From assembly GCA_025997655.1 (NCBI GenBank), contig BNUW01000099.1, positions 1-9,290 on the forward strand: DNA of 9,290 nucleotides, in the 5' to 3' direction. The translations under genes and the position numbers were made by a program. The stretch comes from Spirochaetia bacterium (lineage in GTDB: Bacteria > Spirochaetota > Spirochaetia > Treponematales > Breznakiellaceae). The notes beneath the pieces were generated by a model. The model had not been told where the DNA came from. It did not search any database and saw nothing but the letters and a program-made list of their open reading frames with translations. Below, one piece after another: positions 7,708-9,290 of the stretch (positions are counted from its first letter, which is position 1; each line of letters opens with the position of its first letter).

Positions 7708-7716
7708 CCGGATAAT
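7686..7716 (+). promoter_or_regulatory. Candidate promoter for the DUF4105-type gene
   Basis: TTGTCA (7686-7691, 5 of 6 to TTGACA) and GATAAT (7711-7716, 5 of 6 to TATAAT) are separated by 19 bases, slightly longer than ideal. The -35 lies within the downstream copy of the 24-bp direct repeat; the upstream copy has no matching -10. Transcription would begin only a few bases before the ATG at 7722 or 7731, implying a very short leader. Confidence 0.35.
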
Positions 7717-7721
7717 GCAAA

Positions 7722-9095
7722 ATGGGGGATATGAAGTGCCTGCGCCTCCCCAGCATCCTGTTTTTTATCCTCCTGGCTTTTTGCGGGATGTTCCATGCGA
7801 ACGCCCTTCCCGGCTCCTTGTCGATACCCTGGCCGGAGCCTGACGATGATGATCTGACCATCAGGGTCAGCGTGGCGGGCCCCGGGGATGAACTGTACGT
7901 GTGGTGGGGGCATATCGCCCTGATTATAGAAGACCGGCGTACCCAGGAAAGCAGGCTTTATGATTACGGTCTCTTTTCCTTTGAGACCGATCATTTTTAT
8001 ACCAACTTTGCCAAAGGACGGCTCCTCTTCAGTTGCGCCGCTTCCCCGGCGGTACGCAATATCGCCCAATTCATCCTGACAAACCGGGATGTAACCTTCT
8101 ACACCCTGGACCTCCCCCCGGAAACCAAGGAACTGGTCCGTGCCTTTGCGGAGAACAATGTCCGGCCTGAAAACCGGAACTACCTGTACCACCATTTTAA
8201 GGATAACTGCGCCACCCGGATTCGGGACATCATCGACCTTGCCACCAATGGCCAGTTCTCCGAAGCTTTCCTGGATGCCCCCGGCCGCTTTACCCTGCGT
8301 CAGCACGTCCTGCGGCATACCTGGTTCGCCCCCATTCCTGAATGGTTCATGAGTAACTCCATGGGCCAGGATATCGATGTCCTCACCACGGTCTGGCAGG
8401 AGATGTTTCTCCCCTCGGAAATAGGCGCCCGCATCGAAAACTTCCGGTACCGGGATATGTATGGCCGGGAACGGAACCTGGTAAAATCCGTGGATGTGAT
8501 CAACCGGGCGGTAGACCGTCCCCCGGTCCTGGACACACCCCGGCGGCAATGGCCCCGGCAACTGCTCCTGTCCCTGTGTATCGCCGGCATCTTCGCCCTG
8601 CTCCTGGCGCGCCGGAGAAAGCCCGCCGCCGCAATTGCCCTTGGCCTAAGCCAGTCGTTCCTGGGGATCTTCTTTGGTATCGTCGGTTTCCTTGACTTTT
8701 TTATGTCCTTCTTTACCCAACATGACTATACCTGGCACAACATGAACCTCCTCTTTGTTAACCCCCTGCTGCTTGCCGCAATCCCCCTGGGCATCCTCTA
8801 CGCCTTTAGCCGGAACACCGCCCGCCGCCATCTCTGCGAATTCCTGTTAAAAGCCCTGTGGTCCCTTGTCCTCCTGGGCGGTATTGTTTCCATGCTCCTC
8901 CAACTCCTCCCCCAATTCTGGCAGCAGAACCAGATAAGCCTGGCCCTGGTACTCCCCTTCGCCGCAATGCTAAGTTTTGTCCCGGATATTGCAGGCAAGG
9001 TTAGGCAGCGGTATTTCCCGCGTTCAAGCAAGCGGCCAAATAATGAAAAAGTACAAAAGTACGGCAACCAAGGTTATTCACGAATCGGCCATTGA
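7722..9095 (+). CDS. DUF4105 (Lnb N-terminal periplasmic domain)-like multi-pass membrane protein
   Basis: 457 residues. An N-terminal signal sequence (residues 4-27, MKCLRLPSILFFILLAFCGM) precedes a periplasmic domain (about 40-260) with the DUF4105 hallmarks: a WWGH motif with His64, YDYGLFSFETD (70-80), a fatty-hydrophobic NFAKGRLLFS stretch (95-104), and YLYHHFKDNCATRIRD (154-169) with Cys163. About five membrane segments follow (279-297, 303-329, 340-361, 374-396, 404-422), including the family-typical N-x-N-L-L-x-x-N-P-L-like stretch around 340-350. The conserved His and Cys suggest an NlpC/P60- or LRAT-like cysteine enzyme, which is inference. The ATG at 7731 would begin exactly at the signal peptide; the ATG at 7722 adds three residues. 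Neither has a well-spaced ribosome binding site. The gene is divergent from the ABC operon. Confidence 0.88.
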   Translation: MGDMKCLRLPSILFFILLAFCGMFHANALPGSLSIPWPEPDDDDLTIRVSVAGPGDELYVWWGHIALIIEDRRTQESRLYDYGLFSFETDHFYTNFAKGRLLFSCAASPAVRNIAQFILTNRDVTFYTLDLPPETKELVRAFAENNVRPENRNYLYHHFKDNCATRIRDIIDLATNGQFSEAFLDAPGRFTLRQHVLRHTWFAPIPEWFMSNSMGQDIDVLTTVWQEMFLPSEIGARIENFRYRDMYGRERNLVKSVDVINRAVDRPPVLDTPRRQWPRQLLLSLCIAGIFALLLARRRKPAAAIALGLSQSFLGIFFGIVGFLDFFMSFFTQHDYTWHNMNLLFVNPLLLAAIPLGILYAFSRNTARRHLCEFLLKALWSLVLLGGIVSMLLQLLPQFWQQNQISLALVLPFAAMLSFVPDIAGKVRQRYFPRSSKRPNNEKVQKYGNQGYSRIGH

Positions 9096-9111
9096 CCTCT
9101 ATAAAAGACGG

Positions 9112-9117
9112 TATAAT
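9112..9117 (+). promoter_or_regulatory. Perfect -10 hexamer downstream of the DUF4105-type gene
   Basis: TATAAT occurs just after the stop codon at 9095. The best -35 is TTGACC (9092-9097), but the spacing is only 14 bases, below the usual 16-18. If used, transcription would start near 9124, almost on the small ORF at 9131. Confidence 0.3.
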
Positions 9118-9130
9118 CACCGAGGCGTGT

Positions 9131-9226
9131 ATGAAAGAGTTTGACCAGCCCTGTCTTGTATCAACAGCCGACAACGCCGAGGACACACGGCCACAACGTC
9201 AAATAGAGAAGCCCAATTATTCATAA
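9131..9226 (+). CDS. Possible 31-residue small ORF, unrecognised
   Basis: ATG at 9131 has GAGG at 9122-9125 with a 5-base spacer, a good ribosome binding site, and the frame ends in TAA at 9224-9226. The product begins MKEFDQPCLVSTADNAEDTR, is polar, and has no signal peptide or membrane segment. I do not recognise it. It could be a small protein, a leader peptide for a gene beyond the window, or chance. The overlapping minus-strand frame looks no better. Confidence 0.25.
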   Translation: MKEFDQPCLVSTADNAEDTRPQRQIEKPNYS

Positions 9227-9269
9227 CCGGAGCGGCAAATACGGAAACCCAGGCTGGAGGAGGAACTAG

Positions 9270-9290
9270 TCGCTTGCCGGGGCCAAGCGA
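9270..9290. other. Hairpin at the window edge
   Basis: TCGCTTG (9270-9276) pairs exactly with CAAGCGA (9284-9290) around a 7-base GC-rich loop. A purine-rich GGAGGAGG (9256-9263) lies just upstream. The following bases are outside the window, so whether this is a terminator (needs a T-run next) or part of an RNA or gene start cannot be decided. Confidence 0.4.

Noticed and set aside
7689..8561. 290-codon minus-strand ORF
   Set aside because: It is antisense to the DUF4105-type gene, lacks a family signature, and the plus-strand frame has a signal peptide, motifs and membrane segments.

Overview
The window looks like part of a spirochaete chromosome, most likely a termite-gut-type Treponema. 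This is inferred from three things: moderately GC-rich coding sequence, a small lipoprotein with the layout of a treponemal lipoprotein family (LRGTW near the N-terminus, then a GYSEE motif and an LFIKDAG segment), and a partial first gene resembling a spirochaete-only family of unknown function. No similarity search could be run, so the lineage is a reading of motifs.

Layout. Plus strand, 1-2207: the 3' part of an uncharacterised gene, overlapped by 10 bp by a GT-B (family 4-like) glycosyltransferase. Minus strand, 7483 down to 2204: a probable operon of an ABC transporter ATPase, a very large FtsX/MacB-like permease with a periplasmic coiled coil, a small lipoprotein and the pyrophosphohydrolase MazG. 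The ATPase and permease are coupled through a TAATG overlap. The lipoprotein and mazG are 2 bp apart and may also use an internal promoter. The glycosyltransferase and mazG run tail to tail, and their stop codons share bases. Position 7484-7721 is a divergent intergenic region dominated by a nested repeat element: a perfect 21-bp inverted repeat inside a weaker palindrome, all inside a 24-bp direct repeat. Plus strand, 7722-9095: a DUF4105-type periplasmic domain followed by about five membrane segments. Position 9096-9290 has no recognised gene; it holds a perfect -10 hexamer, a possible 31-codon ORF with a good ribosome binding site, and a hairpin at the window edge.

Function. The ATPase and permease should form a type VII (MacB/LolCDE/FtsEX-like) mechanotransmission ABC system, using cytoplasmic ATP hydrolysis to move a periplasmic domain. 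Here that domain carries a roughly 215-residue coiled coil with glycine recurring at heptad spacing. No adaptor or outer-membrane channel gene is visible. The downstream lipoprotein could be a partner or substrate, but only gene order suggests this. MazG is a nucleotide house-cleaning enzyme and is probably a passenger in the operon. The most unusual parts of the window are the nested repeat at 7509-7707, the Gly-heptad coiled coil, and the small possible gene remnant between the permease and the lipoprotein.
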